Counted from the stretch's first letter, positions 35,495 to 46,032 are shown. The stretch is DNA of 64,000 nt from Thalassospira profundimaris (GCF_003326795.1 NZ_JPWI01000006.1:62001-126000); one strand, 5' to 3'. A program made the numbers and translations. Notes: generated by a model from the sequence alone, not told the origin.

Positions 35495-36308
35495 ATGTCA
35501 ATCTGCTCAAGAAGTATTCTTTGATGAACCGGGTCAACGCACGCGATTGTTTGGCACGCGGCAACTCGGGATCATGAATATCGTTGAATATTATTGGTGG
35601 ATCAATTTCCAGCCGGTATTGGATTTTTGACGGCGGAATACGATACCACGGAACCCCTTTTTTCAAGGTATCGTGATTACAATGTACAACCACAGGAATC
35701 AAGTCGGCTTGTGTTTCTATCGCTATGTTTGCGGCTCCGCGCTGAAGCTTGCCAAGCTTGTGTTTTGGCGGGGTTCGGGTGCCTTCCGGGAAAATCATGA
35801 TGTTGGCACCGGACGCCAGATGGTGACGTGCCTGGGTGATCAGGTTTTCCGGATTGTCGTCATTCCGGATAAAGCCCGCCGCCCGAACAACCCCGAACAG
35901 GAACGGATTGCGAAACAGTTCATGTTTGACCACACACTGGCACCGGTCCATCCGTGACAGGATCATCACAACATCCAGAAGTGTCGGGTGATTGGCGATA
36001 ATCAACGTACCCTGCGCATCCTTAAGCCGGTCAAGGTTATATGCCTGAACCCCGGCAACCCCGGTGATATCCAGCATCCAGGCAAACAGCCGAAAACCCC
36101 GACAGATGACAAACTGGGCATATTGACGGCGTTTTGCGCGATTGCGCAGAATGACCATCATGGCCGGAAAAATTGTCAGGGCCATAAACAACCCGCCAAG
36201 ACCAAAGCTGCCAAATGCAAAGCCGGTTGCAATCAGCCGCCAATACCAGTTCAGGCCGCGGACTGGTTTCGGATGGGAGGGTGTCGGGGCCAGGGCGGAA
36301 TCAGTCAT
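35469..36308 (-). CDS. 1-acyl-glycerol-3-phosphate-type acyltransferase
   Basis: A PlsC-like membrane acyltransferase of about 279 residues: a hydrophobic helix pair at about residues 22-55, the catalytic NHPTLLDVVMILSRMD (NHx4D), and FPEGTRTPPKH. The ATG at 36308 lies inside the end of the chain-length-factor gene (8 bases overlap) and is preferred to a much longer open frame with no family similarity. In aryl polyene loci this enzyme is thought to acylate the lipid anchor. Confidence 0.88.
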   Translation of the reverse strand: MTDSALAPTPSHPKPVRGLNWYWRLIATGFAFGSFGLGGLFMALTIFPAMMVILRNRAKRRQYAQFVICRGFRLFAWMLDITGVAGVQAYNLDRLKDAQGTLIIANHPTLLDVVMILSRMDRCQCVVKHELFRNPFLFGVVRAAGFIRNDDNPENLITQARHHLASGANIMIFPEGTRTPPKHKLGKLQRGAANIAIETQADLIPVVVHCNHDTLKKGVPWYRIPPSKIQYRLEIDPPIIFNDIHDPELPRAKQSRALTRFIKEYFLSRLTYDFAGNRT

Positions 36309-37062
36309 GTCTTGAAAGTGTCCAGGCGGTGGTTTTGCCGACAATATTAATGCGCTCTGTGCGTGATGACAAAAGCTCGACCATCGCTTTTGCCTGATCG
36401 AATGCTTTGCCGGGCAAAAGCATATTGCGTTCTTCCGGGGCAAGGTTTGCGAAACCAAACAGATTGTCCGTGCCGGATCCCGCCTTGTCATGTGGATCAA
36501 AGCGAATGGCAAGCGCCATGCCCGTATCGGATTGTTCAATATGGTCCTGATAAATATCAGGTAGAGGCAGATCAACGAAGCACAGGACAACCGGTCGCGG
36601 GTCGGTAGCAAGTTGTGCAAGTGTTTCAGTCATTGCTGCGATCAGGGTGTCATCACCTGCTGAAATGGCCGTATGGCTTGCGGTGATTGACCAGTTGATG
36701 GATGCAACTCCGATAAAGGCATTATGGACCGACATGCTGAAATCAGCTGGCGACAGAGCCTCGTCCGTTGCGACCTGATGGAGCAGTTTGACGGTTCGTT
36801 CGATATTGCCATGTCGGGAACAGAATACGATGCGCGGATTGTCTGTTCCGGCAAGTGTGTGTGCAAGAACCTCGGCGGCGGCGCGACCAAACAGGTCAAG
36901 ACGCCGCCGCCAGGCCGGTTTTATACTTTGCGCCAGTTTGGCCGGATCCGACTGTTCATGCGCAATCAGGTCTTCCCCGTTGCGTTTTACGGTCAGCGTA
37001 GCCTGACCATCGGTATTTTCCCAAAAGGCCCATTGCGGCATGTGGGCGCAAAGCAGCGTCAT
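36301..37062 (-). CDS. Beta-ketoacyl synthase-like chain-length factor
   Basis: A 253-residue protein similar to the N-terminal half of ketosynthases (Ketoacyl-synt_2 family) but without the active-site cysteine: the position corresponds to ISAGDDTLIAAMTETL. It retains SRHGNIERTVKLLHQVA and SMSVHNAFIGVASINWSI. In aryl polyene systems such a protein (ApeC) pairs with an active ketosynthase and affects chain length. It begins 8 bases after the lipoprotein gene, with AGGA before the ATG. Confidence 0.85.
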   Translation of the reverse strand: MTLLCAHMPQWAFWENTDGQATLTVKRNGEDLIAHEQSDPAKLAQSIKPAWRRRLDLFGRAAAEVLAHTLAGTDNPRIVFCSRHGNIERTVKLLHQVATDEALSPADFSMSVHNAFIGVASINWSITASHTAISAGDDTLIAAMTETLAQLATDPRPVVLCFVDLPLPDIYQDHIEQSDTGMALAIRFDPHDKAGSGTDNLFGFANLAPEERNMLLPGKAFDQAKAMVELLSSRTERINIVGKTTAWTLSRHD

Positions 37063-37070
37063 CTGAAGTC

Positions 37071-37469
37071 CTAGTTGGCAAGGGCTGCGCGGGCAGAGAC
37101 CGCACGCAGGATATCCTGTCTCAGGTTATTGACCCAACGGTTATAGTTCCGATGAATTTGAGTGCCATTATAGTTCAGATTGGCGCTGTCGACATAAATG
37201 ATCGAATACTTCTTTTGATCAAACGCGATCGCGACTTCAGCACTATGAGAGCGCGGGTTATAGGTCGCCTTGAGGTGACCTTCACTTTCGCGCTGAACGA
37301 TCCAGTCACGTGCAGATGCGGTCTCAATGATGGTTGCCTCGATTTCTGCCATGCTGAGCTTTTCAACATCGCTCGGGAAAGGCTGGTTCGAGAAATTCTG
37401 AACGGTTGCCGTGCACGCGCCAAGTGCCACCAATACAATGGCAACAGCTGCAAGTTTCAAGCTACGCAT
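37071..37469 (-). CDS. Small lipoprotein, first gene of the aryl polyene operon
   Basis: A protein of about 132 residues with a lipoprotein signal (SLKLAAVAIVLVALGACTA; lipobox Leu-Gly-Ala-Cys). The mature domain has KKYSIIYVDSANLNYNGTQI and HRNYNRWVNNLRQDI, a pattern seen in small lipoproteins linked to aryl polyene loci. The ATG at 37469 has AAGGCAG upstream; a 23-residue upstream extension lacks a signal-peptide logic. Only 8 bases separate it from the chain-length-factor gene, so it appears to lead the operon. Its function is not known. Confidence 0.75.
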   Translation of the reverse strand: MRSLKLAAVAIVLVALGACTATVQNFSNQPFPSDVEKLSMAEIEATIIETASARDWIVQRESEGHLKATYNPRSHSAEVAIAFDQKKYSIIYVDSANLNYNGTQIHRNYNRWVNNLRQDILRAVSARAALAN

Positions 37470-37593
37470 TTTGATCTGCCTTGATTCTTTGTTGAAAACG
37501 AATTCAATTGATCGCGTTGATTGTCGGTCGAATGACATGATTTTTATGGAAGTCGACCGTGCTCGTGTGACCAGATTTCAGCAATAATGGATT

Positions 37594-38166
37594 GTGTTGG
37601 TGGCGACAAGTACCACTTTCGGGATAGAGGGCGCAGACGGGATTGAGCCGACATATTGTTGTGACGGCAATGTGGTTTATGTGCTTTACGTCCTTGATGA
37701 TTATCGGGAAATATCCCGGCCGCCGCGCAAGATGATCTCGGCAGTGGCGCACGAAATCCTCGAAAGCCTTGTGGCGATGATTGCCGGCGGATCTGATGGC
37801 CGGGTGTTCAAGGATCAGGACGGGCGTCCATGGGGTGAGATTGCAGGCGCGTCATTGGCGGTATCAATAAGCCATTCACGCAATGTCATTGCCGTGGTGC
37901 TTGCGACACAAGCTGACCTCGGGGTTGGCATTGATGTCGAATATATCGATCCCAGAAGGCCCGTGGCTGAAATGGCTGTCCAGATCGGTATGCCATCCTC
38001 AGCAGAAATCGGTGACTTTTACGATGGCTGGTGCCGTTATGAGGCACTTTTCAAGGCAACCGGCATTGTCGACCCTGAACAGCAGGGGCGTTTGGTTGAA
38101 TTCATGGAAATTGATCTTCAGATGCCCGCTGGTTTTGCCGGGAAACTCGTTGTTGGTCGAGGTTGA
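37594..38166 (+). CDS. 4'-phosphopantetheinyl transferase (Sfp-like)
   Basis: The protein of about 190 residues has the Sfp-type motifs SISHSRNVIAVVLA, GVGIDVEYIDPRRP (the Asp-x-Glu metal pair) and GWCRYEALFKATG. Here the usual Lys/Arg of the WxxKEAxxK motif is Tyr. It should convert the two ACPs of the adjoining aryl polyene operon to holo form. It is divergent from that operon by about 125 bases. The start is a GTG; no ATG is suitable in frame. Confidence 0.8.
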   Translation: MLVATSTTFGIEGADGIEPTYCCDGNVVYVLYVLDDYREISRPPRKMISAVAHEILESLVAMIAGGSDGRVFKDQDGRPWGEIAGASLAVSISHSRNVIAVVLATQADLGVGIDVEYIDPRRPVAEMAVQIGMPSSAEIGDFYDGWCRYEALFKATGIVDPEQQGRLVEFMEIDLQMPAGFAGKLVVGRG

Positions 38167-38640
38167 CCACAGGTCTCTGCTCAGCTGTCTGCTCCGCGAT
38201 GAGTTGTTGCGGATTTGTGAAATGTTTCCCGCTCTGGCCCGGTGACATCTGCGGTCAAACAGCAAGAACGGCATATTTGAATTCGGCCAGGGCCAAAAAA
38301 GGACGCATTGCCATGCTCGGAGCGTCCAGACAAGTCTCAGACAGTGCTTCTGGTAAGCTATTGTATTTAATTGATTTGTTGCGGTGCATTTGCGGGCCGA
38401 GCCGATCTTTTCAACAGTGTTTTTGATTTTTTCAAAAAAAAATTGCCCGAACGGGTTGCGATATTCGGAATTTGCGACATTTTCCGCTTTAGAAAATGTG
38501 TGCTTTCCAGTAGAGCTCACATCTAAGTGACTGATGGTCACTATTGTCGCGTGCATCTGTTCTGTGCTATGCATGCGACAGGGGTATTGGGGAATTCGTC
38601 TGGCGCATTATTTGCGCCATAGGAAGAAATAGGTTTGCGC
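38167..38640. other. Intergenic region with AT-rich stretch
   Basis: No gene is supportable in this 474-base stretch. It contains an AT-rich run near 38421-38445 (poly-T and poly-A tracts that could form a weak hairpin) and, near its end, the inverted repeat described separately. The promoter of the DUF2218-like gene must be here. Confidence 0.5.
38601..38619. promoter_or_regulatory. 7-bp inverted repeat upstream of the DUF2218-like gene
   Basis: TGGCGCA at 38601-38607 and TGCGCCA at 38613-38619 flank a 5-base spacer, 21 bases before the ATG at 38641. The perfect dyad at this place suggests an operator or, if transcribed, a small hairpin covering the ribosome-binding region. Confidence 0.4.
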
Positions 38641-39045
38641 ATGTCTGACCGGATAGTCACGGCACAGGATACCGGTGAGGATGAAGGTGATGACCCGTCG
38701 TTGGAATCATCGGAGATAGCAAGCCATCCGGATATGGAATTGGATCAGGATATGGACGCCAATTATTGTTTTGCGGATATCTATGTACGTAACGCCCCCA
38801 GCTATCTGAAAGGTTTTCTCGGCTCTGTGCAGGAACCTATTCATGGTGAACTGCGCGACCCGAATACTGGTCTTCTGGCCTTCGAGGACGGCGTTTGTGA
38901 AATCTCAGCCACTTCGTCATTTCTGACGGTTGCGATGTCGGCCTCGGATGACAAGGGGCTTGATCAGATCCGTGGTTATTTCGAAGAAAAATTGCGGAGC
39001 CTGTCTGATCAGCAGATCATCGAATTTGACTGGCGCAAACATTGA
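38641..39045 (+). CDS. DUF2218-like protein with acidic N-terminal extension
   Basis: The 134-residue product has an acidic, probably disordered first 40 residues followed by a domain resembling DUF2218: APSYLKGFLGSVQ, the GLLAFEDGVCEISA beta strand pair and a C-terminal QIIEFDWRKH. DUF2218 proteins are small domains of unknown function, often about 95 residues. The ATG at 38641 is used; a TTG six bases upstream is in frame. It stands alone between the transferase and a convergent LysR gene. The family match is by eye only. Confidence 0.6.
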   Translation: MSDRIVTAQDTGEDEGDDPSLESSEIASHPDMELDQDMDANYCFADIYVRNAPSYLKGFLGSVQEPIHGELRDPNTGLLAFEDGVCEISATSSFLTVAMSASDDKGLDQIRGYFEEKLRSLSDQQIIEFDWRKH

Positions 39046-39115
39046 CCAACGGTCATTAACAGATCATCTGGCAGTTCAAAAGGTTGCCAGATTGCTGTCT
39101 GATCAGCACCTCATG

Positions 39116-39148
39116 CAGGCACAAAGACGCAAACGGTCTTTGTGCCTG
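39116..39148. terminator. 13-bp stem-loop between convergent genes
   Basis: CAGGCACAAAGAC at 39116-39128 pairs perfectly with GTCTTTGTGCCTG at 39136-39148 around a 7-base loop. It lies between the convergent DUF2218-like and LysR genes, so a bidirectional terminator is likely, although no T tract follows. The rest of 39046-39353 shows nothing else. Confidence 0.55.
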
Positions 39149-39353
39149 ATGTCGTTCGGGAGCTGTTTGATCCACCAGGATGTTGCCCTTCATCATCTTG
39201 GGATAAAAGGCATAAAGCCGCGAACGCCCGGTATTCGGTGAACTGAATCAGTTCGATGCTGCCGAACTGGTGCATTGATCCACAAGGTGGAAGTAACCAG
39301 AGGTGATCGGGGCCGGACGTGAGTTGAAGGCTGATGGATGAGTTTTGGGTGTT

Positions 39354-40241
39354 CTAATCAACGACGAACCGATCCCGCGCCCCGCGGACAACTCGCGTAA
39401 CATATTCCGCGATTGCCGCAACACTTCTTGTATCCTTGGTGTCTGGATGCTGGAGCATCCAGTAATTTCGGGTGAAGCGGATTTCAGGCAGCAGACGGAC
39501 AAGGTCGGGCACGCCTTCGGTGGCGTAGTCATGCAGGATGCCGATCCCATGCCCGTTGCGCACAGCCTCCATCTGGGCGACCACGCTGCCGCATTCAAAG
39601 CGGCGGCGCATCAGTTTGCCAAGGCGGGCTGCGTAGTCAAGGGCGCGGCTGTAAATCAGGTCTTCGATATGGGTGACAAACAGGCGGTCTGAAAGATCGG
39701 CCTCGGTCCGTACATCGCCATAACGTTCAATATAATCCCGGCTGGCATAGACGCTCAGCGTATAGTCGGTCAGTTTCTTGATGACCAAGCGCCCCTGTTT
39801 GGGGCGATCAAGGGTGATGGCAATGTCGGCTTCGCGCTGGGACAGCGAAAATGTCCTTGGTAGTGGCACAATCTGAATCACCAGATCAGGGTTTTGCGCC
39901 GCAAAGTGAGCCAACTCACTTGCAAGAAAATAGTTTCCCAAGCCGTCGGGGACGCCAACGCGCACCGTGCCGCTGATGGTTTCGGACTGGTTTGAAACGG
40001 CAGTTCCGGCACGCAGAAAGGCGGATTCAGCGGCCTCTGCTGCAGCCATTAGTTCCTGTCCCGCCGTGGTTAATTCCGATCCGGTGGTGCGCCGTTCAAT
40101 CAGCTTGGTGCCGAGTTCCTGTTCCAGTGCGGTAAGCTGTCGGCCAACCGTTGCATGGTTAAGGCCAAGCTGGCGGGCGGCTGCAAGGATTTGCCCCTGT
40201 CTGGCGACGGCAAGGAAGATACGGAAACGATCCCAGTCCAT
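39354..40241 (-). CDS. LysR-family transcriptional regulator next to mmsA
   Basis: The 295-residue protein starts [18 protein letters not shown] and has the helix-turn-helix [20 protein letters not shown] followed by [20 protein letters not shown], then a substrate-binding domain. It is divergent from the methylmalonate-semialdehyde dehydrogenase gene (about 150 bases between starts), its most likely target. The inducer cannot be inferred. Confidence 0.9.
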   Translation of the reverse strand: MDWDRFRIFLAVARQGQILAAARQLGLNHATVGRQLTALEQELGTKLIERRTTGSELTTAGQELMAAAEAAESAFLRAGTAVSNQSETISGTVRVGVPDGLGNYFLASELAHFAAQNPDLVIQIVPLPRTFSLSQREADIAITLDRPKQGRLVIKKLTDYTLSVYASRDYIERYGDVRTEADLSDRLFVTHIEDLIYSRALDYAARLGKLMRRRFECGSVVAQMEAVRNGHGIGILHDYATEGVPDLVRLLPEIRFTRNYWMLQHPDTKDTRSVAAIAEYVTRVVRGARDRFVVD

Positions 40242-40273
40242 GGTAGCAACTGACCTTTGATGACTTTAATTTT

Positions 40274-40310
40274 TGCACATCGAATTTGCAGGAATGATAA
40301 TTGATGTGCA
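40274..40310. promoter_or_regulatory. Candidate LysR site between the regulator and mmsA
   Basis: TGCACAT at 40274-40280 and ATGTGCA at 40304-40310 form a widely spaced inverted repeat; GTGCAT is repeated at 40306-40311 and 40316-40321. This cluster of TGCA half-sites in the divergent promoter is a plausible regulator-binding region. Confidence 0.35.
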
Positions 40311-40392
40311 TCGCAGTGCATAGTCATAATGGGTTACTTTGCCGGTCATGAAATCAGGCAATCCGAAATCAGGTTTAGTCGGGAGGAACCCC

Positions 40393-41892
<1,500 letters not shown>

Positions 41893-41914
41893 CTTTTGCT
41901 ATCGTGGCAAAAAG

Positions 41915-41946
41915 AAAGGCGCGCAAGGAGTGCTTTGCGCGCCTTT
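41915..41946. terminator. Bidirectional rho-independent terminator
   Basis: AAAGGCGCGCAA at 41915-41926 pairs with TTGCGCGCCTTT at 41935-41946; the loop is 8 bases. T-rich sequence follows on the plus strand (TTTAGTTT) and, on the minus strand, CTTTTTG follows. It lies between mmsA and the convergent cysG gene and can serve both. Confidence 0.85.
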
Positions 41947-41996
41947 AGTTTATGTGGAATACGGGGAGCCATATATCCACAGGGTGATTTCGCGGC

Positions 41997-43007
41997 CTAA
42001 TGCGTGATTGGCTGGGTCAGGGTGACGATATTGAAACCCTGTCGGGCAAAGATCTTGGTTTGTTGATGGATGCTTTCGCGTTTGTTCGCCGGATTTTCAT
42101 CCAGACTGATGCAACCAATCGGGATCAGGGTGGCATCACGCCGGGCAAGCGTCAGGATATCTTCGGCAATGTGGTCCTCGTGAAACACGATATCAGCCGT
42201 TTCAATCGCACGCGCGATGCCATGGGGCAGGTCAAAAGCGGTATCGGCATGGATTTCGGTATTCATGATCTGACCACTGGGCACCGTTGCGCTGCTGCCA
42301 TCCGGAACGAAGTGTCTCAGAGCATCATCAATATCCTCATGCCCGGTGGGGCGGTTTGTACTGCCCTGTAATCCGCGCTGGAAAAAATGGGTCCAGAACC
42401 GCTGGCGCGAGACATTGTCATGGAGATGATCGGCAACCTTTTGCCGTGCATCGCGGGCAATGCGGGCCAGTTGTGACATTGATGCCGGCAGAACGGTTTC
42501 TAGGCGTTGACGAATGATGCGCGCCAGGGCCGGGGCGCAGGCCCCGGTTGAAATCGTGATCATCACCGGTGCACGGTCAAGGATCGCCGGAACAATGAAA
42601 TCGCAATGCGGGGTTTTGTCGACCACGTTCAAAAGGATATTGCGTCGTTTGGTGGCGGCCTGAACCCGCGCCGTCAGATATGGATCATCGGTAGCATCAA
42701 ACACCATGACCGCACCATTGATCATGGTGTCAACAAAGGGCGCGCTTTTCCAGGCGATCCGCCCTTCGTTCACCATCAGGGCAATCTCGTCGCAAATTTC
42801 GGGCGCGATGACCGTGATGACAGCCTGGCTGCGCGCAAGCAGACGCAGCTTGCCAAGGGCGACTTCGCCGCCACCCAGCACCAGTACCTTCTTGCCCGTT
42901 ACATGGATGAAGGCCGGGAAATAGGCAAAGTTTTCTGCTGTGTCAGGCAGGGGATGTATGCCTGCCTGTGGCGCGTGACTATTCTGCGGCGCGCGGTAAT
43001 GCGTCAT
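41997..43007 (-). CDS. cysG: Siroheme synthase with truncated C-terminal methyltransferase domain
   Basis: The first 210 residues are a complete CysG N-terminal half (precorrin-2 dehydrogenase/ferrochelatase): KVLVLGGGEVALGKLRLLA, DATDDPYLTARV and ISTGACAPALARIIRQRLE. After a linker, residues about 260-336 (LPHGIARAIETADIVFHED to GFNIVTLTQPITH) resemble only the start of a SUMT uroporphyrinogen methyltransferase domain and stop about where the VRLKGGDP motif should be. Siroheme for NirB could be made here if a separate CobA supplies precorrin-2. It overlaps nasA by 29 bases and ends the operon. Confidence 0.85.
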   Translation of the reverse strand: MTHYRAPQNSHAPQAGIHPLPDTAENFAYFPAFIHVTGKKVLVLGGGEVALGKLRLLARSQAVITVIAPEICDEIALMVNEGRIAWKSAPFVDTMINGAVMVFDATDDPYLTARVQAATKRRNILLNVVDKTPHCDFIVPAILDRAPVMITISTGACAPALARIIRQRLETVLPASMSQLARIARDARQKVADHLHDNVSRQRFWTHFFQRGLQGSTNRPTGHEDIDDALRHFVPDGSSATVPSGQIMNTEIHADTAFDLPHGIARAIETADIVFHEDHIAEDILTLARRDATLIPIGCISLDENPANKRESIHQQTKIFARQGFNIVTLTQPITH

Positions 43008-45687
43008 CGAGAATCTCCTTTATCTCCGGCAGGCAGGATCCGCATCCCGTCCCGGCCTGAAGCAAGCGGCCAATATCGACCGCCGATACGGCGTTCTGTT
43101 CGGTGATAGCCTTACTTATCGCAGCCAGTCCGACCGAGAAGCACGAGCAGATCAGGCGATCATTTATCGCCCCGGCATCAGGCATGCGTCCGGCCAGAAG
43201 GGCATTGCGTTCAGGTGGTGCTATTTGAGCAGAGGCAAACAGGTTTGATACCCAGTCCCGGCCAAGGGCCTGTCGGTCCGGACCGACGAAAAGCGCACCC
43301 GTGATGCGATCCCCGTTCAGACGGGCAAAGCGATGAATGCCTTTTTTGCTGTCACTATATTCAATGACCTGCTGGTCATCTTCGTTGGCCGCAATTGGCA
43401 ACAGGGATTTGAACATCATCGGCTCAGACCCGGCGATTTCATAAATCATGCTGCCCGGTCCGGTTGCTGCCACCCAATAGGGAAGTCCGGATAAATCGAC
43501 CGGCGTGCTTGAAAACAGCAATCCTTGCCATTTTGGAACAAAGGGTTCCAGTGTGACGGGGATATGCTTGCTTTCGGGTTGGCCGGAATGGGGGTCGACA
43601 TTGGGGGGCAAAAGCCGACCAATCCCACCCGCGGCCGAAAAGACATCGTTCCAGTGCATCGGAACGAAAACCTGTCCGGGCATTTGTGCGTCACTGATTG
43701 CAATCCGCATCAGGGACGCGCCTTGTTTGCTTGTGATCCGCGCAATACCGCCATCCGAAAGCCCAAAACGGGCTGCGTCATCGGGATGAATTTCAAGCAA
43801 CGGTTCCGGACGATGGGCCGAAAGGCGTGCCGCCGTTCCGGTGCGTGTCATGGTGTGCCATTGATCGCGATAACGTCCACTATTGGCGATCAGCGGGAAA
43901 TCATGGCTGGTTTGTGATTGCGGTGGGATGTGGGCCACGCCCAGCATTTTTGCCCGACCGCTTGAGGTGGTGAAGATTCCGTCACCATAAAGGCGTTCGG
44001 ATCCGCTCGCAGGCTGATTCTTGCGTGATGCAGGCCATTGGAACGGCTGCATGGCGTCATAGGCCGACTTCTTGGCCTTGCGCCAAATGCCGATGTCAAA
44101 GGCGCGCATTCCGTCATTTTCAAATTCCGACAGGGCGGCATGTTCGGCAAAAATGTCGCTGGGATCCCTGTATTTGAACGACTTGTCAAAGCCCATGGAC
44201 TTGGCAACTTCGGTCATGATCCACCAGTCGGGCTTGGCGTTGCCCTGTGTGTCACGGAACGGGCGCTGGCGTGAAATGCGGCGTTCGGAATTGGTCACCG
44301 TACCCGATTTTTCGGCCCAGCCCGATGCGGGAAGCTTGATATGGGCATGGCGCAGCGTGTCAGTGTCATTAACGACATCCGATACGATCACCAGCGGACA
44401 GCGCGACAGCGCAAGACGTACCCGATCTGCATCGGGCAGGCTGACTGCCGGGTTGGTCGCCATGACCCAGACCGCCTTGATTTCGCCGGTCTCAATCGCG
44501 CGAAACATATCGACGGCCTTATATCCTTCGCCCGGTTCAAGGGCATCCGATTTCCAGAACCGCCGGACGCGGTCCACATCGACCGGATCGTTCGGGTTCA
44601 TATGGGCGGCAAGCTGATTGGCAAGGCCGCCAACTTCGCGTCCGCCCATGGCGTTGGGTTGACCGGTGACGGAAAACGGGCTGGAACCCGGTTTTCCGAC
44701 ACGGCCAGTTGCCAGATGGCAATTGAGGATCGAATTGACTTTATCCGACCCGCTAGAGGACTGGTTTACACCTTGCGAAAACACCGTGACGGTGCGTTCA
44801 AAGGCCGCAAACCAGTTAAACAACGTTTCCAGTTTTCCCAGACCTGAGCCGGTTTCATCGGCACTGTCTTGCAAATCGAGCCCGCATTTTTTCGCGGTTG
44901 TCTCGATATCCGGGCAGTCGGCACGGGCCTCTGCCACGGCTTGTTCGTAGCCGCTGACATGGCGGGCTACGTAACGAAGGTCGGTATTGCCCGTCTGGTC
45001 AAGCCAGGCCAGCAACCCGTTAAACAGGGCAACGTCACTGCCCGGTTTGATGGCAAGGTGCAGATCGGCAATATCGCAACTTGCCGTCTTGCGTGGATCA
45101 ATCACGACAATCTTGGTGCCGTGTTTTTCCCTGGCTGCACGCAGGCGCTGGTTAAGCACCGGGTGGCACCATGCCAGATTTGATCCGGTCAGAATGACCA
45201 GATCGGCGATTTCAAGGTCTTCGTAACATCCCGGCACCACATCGGCGCCAAAGGCGCGCTTGTGCCCGACCACGGTCGAGGCCATGCACAGACGTGAATT
45301 GGTGTCGATATGAGGCGATCCGATGAAACCCTTGATCAGCTTGTTGGCGACGTAATAATCCTCGGTCAGAAGCTGACCAGAGACATAAAAAGCCACCGAT
45401 TTCGGACCATGCTTTTCAATGGTGTCGCGCAGACGGTCGGCCGTTTCGGCAATGGCCGTTTTCCAGCTGACCTGTTTGCCATCGACTTCCGGTTCAAGCA
45501 GACGAAAATCGCGCTTGGTTTCGGCCATGATGGTATCGATCAGGGCCGCCCCCTTGGAGCAAATGCGCCCAAGATTGGCTGGATGATCTGGATCACCGCC
45601 AACAGCCCATCCGTCACGGGTTGGCGAAATGATCAGGCCACAGCCAACGCCGCAATAGGGGCAGGTTGTTTTGACCTCATCCCGCAT
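42979..45687 (-). CDS. nasA: Assimilatory nitrate reductase catalytic subunit
   Basis: This 902-residue molybdoenzyme reduces nitrate to nitrite in the cytoplasm. The N-terminus TTCPYCGVGCGLIISP with RICSKG supplies the four cysteines of a 4Fe-4S cluster; the molybdopterin domains follow (for example AMGGREVGGLANQLAAHMNP and the C-terminal dinucleotide-binding region). The last 60 residues hold a BFD-like 2Fe-2S domain, ICSCFSVGLAA and TGCGSCLPEI, typical of NasA. It overlaps nirD at its start and cysG at its end. Confidence 0.95.
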   Translation of the reverse strand: MRDEVKTTCPYCGVGCGLIISPTRDGWAVGGDPDHPANLGRICSKGAALIDTIMAETKRDFRLLEPEVDGKQVSWKTAIAETADRLRDTIEKHGPKSVAFYVSGQLLTEDYYVANKLIKGFIGSPHIDTNSRLCMASTVVGHKRAFGADVVPGCYEDLEIADLVILTGSNLAWCHPVLNQRLRAAREKHGTKIVVIDPRKTASCDIADLHLAIKPGSDVALFNGLLAWLDQTGNTDLRYVARHVSGYEQAVAEARADCPDIETTAKKCGLDLQDSADETGSGLGKLETLFNWFAAFERTVTVFSQGVNQSSSGSDKVNSILNCHLATGRVGKPGSSPFSVTGQPNAMGGREVGGLANQLAAHMNPNDPVDVDRVRRFWKSDALEPGEGYKAVDMFRAIETGEIKAVWVMATNPAVSLPDADRVRLALSRCPLVIVSDVVNDTDTLRHAHIKLPASGWAEKSGTVTNSERRISRQRPFRDTQGNAKPDWWIMTEVAKSMGFDKSFKYRDPSDIFAEHAALSEFENDGMRAFDIGIWRKAKKSAYDAMQPFQWPASRKNQPASGSERLYGDGIFTTSSGRAKMLGVAHIPPQSQTSHDFPLIANSGRYRDQWHTMTRTGTAARLSAHRPEPLLEIHPDDAARFGLSDGGIARITSKQGASLMRIAISDAQMPGQVFVPMHWNDVFSAAGGIGRLLPPNVDPHSGQPESKHIPVTLEPFVPKWQGLLFSSTPVDLSGLPYWVAATGPGSMIYEIAGSEPMMFKSLLPIAANEDDQQVIEYSDSKKGIHRFARLNGDRITGALFVGPDRQALGRDWVSNLFASAQIAPPERNALLAGRMPDAGAINDRLICSCFSVGLAAISKAITEQNAVSAVDIGRLLQAGTGCGSCLPEIKEILDDALPRAAE

Positions 45688-46027
45688 GGCGCAATCCAGC
45701 TTGCAGTTCGGTCAGGCCAACGCGGACGATCCCGTCAACGACCTGGCATTCGACCTTGGCGGCACATCCGTCATCGGGGCCTTGTGCCTCGCCGGTTTCA
45801 AGCGAAAACACCATGTTATGAAGCGGGCAGGTCACGAAATGGCCATGCACAATGCCCTGCGCCAGCGGCCCCTGTTTGTGGGGGCAGCGATCAAGAAGGG
45901 CAAAGACCTGGTCATCAAGGGTTCTGAAAATTGCGATCCGGTCAGTTTGGGTCTGAAGGGTGCGTGCACCTTGCTGCGGGATGTTGGCAGCGGGGCCGAC
46001 TTCTACCCATGTCAGATTGTTTGTCAT
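45677..46027 (-). CDS. nirD: Nitrite reductase small subunit (Rieske-type)
   Basis: A 116-residue Rieske-fold protein; DRCPHKQGPLAQG and FVTCPLHNMVFSLETGEA contain the Cys-x-His and Cys-x2-His pairs, so a cluster may be bound (some NirD proteins have lost it). It partners NirB in NADH-dependent nitrite reduction to ammonium. It lies 5 bases after nirB and overlaps the nasA start by 11. Confidence 0.93.
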   Translation of the reverse strand: MTNNLTWVEVGPAANIPQQGARTLQTQTDRIAIFRTLDDQVFALLDRCPHKQGPLAQGIVHGHFVTCPLHNMVFSLETGEAQGPDDGCAAKVECQVVDGIVRVGLTELQAGLRHAG

Positions 46028-46032
46028 GGCTC

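Noticed and set aside
36309-36620. 104-residue extension of the PlsC-like acyltransferase
   Set aside because: It lies within the chain-length-factor gene and has no acyltransferase similarity; the overlapping ATG at 36308 is sufficient.
38421-38445. Poly-T/poly-A tract as a terminator or phage attachment site
   Set aside because: No GC stem precedes the T run, and no integrase or tRNA is nearby.
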